This document shows, one piece after another, positions 5,882-6,601 of a DNA stretch of 6,601 nt. The stretch lies in assembly GCA_017354515.1 (NCBI GenBank), contig JAFMQT010000262.1, positions 1 through 6,601 of the forward strand, written 5' to 3'. Each line of letters starts with the position of its first letter. Position 1 is the stretch's first letter. The position numbers and the translations under genes were made by a program. The notes under the pieces are model-generated. The model searched no databases. It saw only the letters and a program-made list of their open reading frames with translations, and was not told the DNA's origin. The DNA comes from Nocardia sp. (GTDB lineage: Bacteria; Actinomycetota; Actinomycetes; Mycobacteriales; Mycobacteriaceae).

Positions 5882-5961
5882 GACACCTCCTCGGATCGTT
5901 GTCGAGGGGCGTGCTACCCCGGACGCCGCGCGGGAAACAGCACCCGATTCACGGTGATTCT

Positions 5962-5981
5962 GATCATGATCGCCAGATCAT
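5962..5981. repeat. Overlapping GATC-rich inverted repeats in the divergent spacer
   Basis: The 181-base spacer between the PfpI-like and hydrolase genes holds a perfect ten-base palindrome GATCATGATC (5962-5971). The right half ATGATC (5966-5971) also pairs with GATCAT (5976-5981) across four bases. Such stacked half-sites between divergent genes suit a regulator site, but no family can be named and no good promoter boxes were seen beside it. A shorter repeat, TCCCG-TCG-CGGGA, lies at 5995-6007. Nothing else is recognisable in the spacer. Confidence 0.35.
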
Positions 5982-6062
5982 CGCGCGGGTACCGTCCCGT
6001 CGCGGGAGTATCGGTACAGCCGAACGCACATCGGCCCCGACGCACGAGGAGACACCGGCGAT

Positions 6063-6601
6063 ATGCCCGACCACGACACCCCCGGCTACGACGAATTCGG
6101 ACTGTTCCAGGACAATGCCTCCGAAGCGGGCCTGACCTGGTCGGGGCCGCCCACCGTGCGGCGACGCCACGCCGAGATCGCGCCGGACCGCCGGGTGAGC
6201 GCGCTGCAGTGGGGTGCCGGTGAGCCGGATCTGGTGCTGCTGCACGGCGGGGCCCAGAACGCGCACACCTGGGACACCGTCGCGTTGGCACTGGATCGAC
6301 CACTGCTCGCGGTGGATCTGCCCGGCCACGGCCATTCGGACTGGTGGCCGCGGCACGACTACACCCCGCACAATCTGGCCGCCGCCGTCGCCGCCGCACG
6401 CAACGAATTGGCCCCCGAACCCACCCCTGTGGTCGGCATGTCGCTGGGCGGCCTGACCGCACTGCGTCTGGCCGCCGCCGATCCGGAGTCGGTGTCCCGG
6501 CTGATCCTGGTGGACGTGACGCCCGGCGCCGGCGACAATCCGGGCAAGACGGCGGCGATCACCGCATTCGTCAACGGCCCGGTCGATTTCGACAGTTTCG
6601 A
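6063..6601 (+). CDS. Alpha/beta hydrolase, 3'-partial
   Basis: The frame runs open from ATG 6063 to the right edge, so 179 residues are visible and no stop is reached. A GAGGAG at 6046-6051, eleven bases upstream, supports the start; this spacing is slightly long. Alpha/beta hydrolase features are present in order: strand and oxyanion loop LVLLHGGAQNAHTW (57-70), the LLAVDLPGHGHSD block (81-93), and the nucleophile elbow VVGMSLGG (123-130) with Ser127 in a G-x-S-x-G setting. RLILVDVTPG (146-155) then starts the next strand. The acid and His of the triad would lie beyond the window. An N-terminal stretch of about 50 residues (PDHDTPGYDEFGLF onward) precedes the fold. The substrate is unknown; the sequence resembles the general esterase/C-C hydrolase group. 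The gene is divergent from the PfpI-like gene, so the 181-base spacer should hold promoters for both. Confidence 0.88.
   Translation, partial: MPDHDTPGYDEFGLFQDNASEAGLTWSGPPTVRRRHAEIAPDRRVSALQWGAGEPDLVLLHGGAQNAHTWDTVALALDRPLLAVDLPGHGHSDWWPRHDYTPHNLAAAVAAARNELAPEPTPVVGMSLGGLTALRLAAADPESVSRLILVDVTPGAGDNPGKTAAITAFVNGPVDFDSF

Noticed and set aside
5914..5970. Minus-strand short frame starting MIMIRITVNRVLFP and ending at a TAG before the PfpI-like gene.
   Set aside because: It is under 20 residues, has no Shine-Dalgarno site, and its start lies in the GATC palindromes. There is no support beyond being open.

Overview
The window is high-GC DNA with actinobacterial habits: strong GC preference at third codon positions, several GTG starts, Shine-Dalgarno sites of the GGAGG type, and one gene that appears to be transcribed without a leader. 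The gene set (Uma2 nuclease, DUF4185 protein, VTT/DedA protein, FabG-like reductase, TMEM175 channel, pirin, PfpI-like protein, alpha/beta hydrolase) would fit a mycolic-acid-bearing actinomycete such as Nocardia or a relative. That assignment is inference from gene style, not a database match.

Layout, left to right. (1) Positions 3-473 (+): 3' part of a Uma2-family nuclease gene, cut by the window edge, with signs of decay. (2) 498-1586 (-): a DUF4185 protein, convergent with Uma2. (3) 1725-2333 (+): a VTT/DedA-like membrane protein, divergent from DUF4185 across a 138-base spacer. (4) 2388-3131 (+): a classical short-chain dehydrogenase/reductase with its own promoter, whose predicted transcription start falls on the start codon. 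(5) 4885-3135 (-): an operon-like block on the minus strand. It has a MarR-like C-terminal remnant, then a pirin gene overlapping it by four bases (GTGA), then a TMEM175 channel gene whose ATG directly follows the pirin stop. (6) 4872-4918: an unusually AT-rich control region, with a 24-base inverted repeat overlapping the -35 box of a plus-strand promoter. (7) 5026-5253 (+): a small hypothetical gene. (8) 5276-5881 (-): a DJ-1/PfpI-family protein. (9) 6063-6601 (+): an alpha/beta hydrolase cut by the right edge, divergent from the PfpI gene across 181 bases.

Most genes are small single-function metabolic, stress or membrane genes with no obvious shared pathway. The one region that reads as a regulatory story is 4727-5025. 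A MarR-type operator and promoter sit beside what looks like the truncated tail of the MarR gene, which is still translationally coupled to pirin. Pirin and the potassium channel would be co-transcribed, and the small plus-strand gene may be controlled by the same operator. I found no tRNA, rRNA, CRISPR array, insertion sequence or convincing intrinsic terminator. I see no clear evidence of a wholly new multi-gene system.
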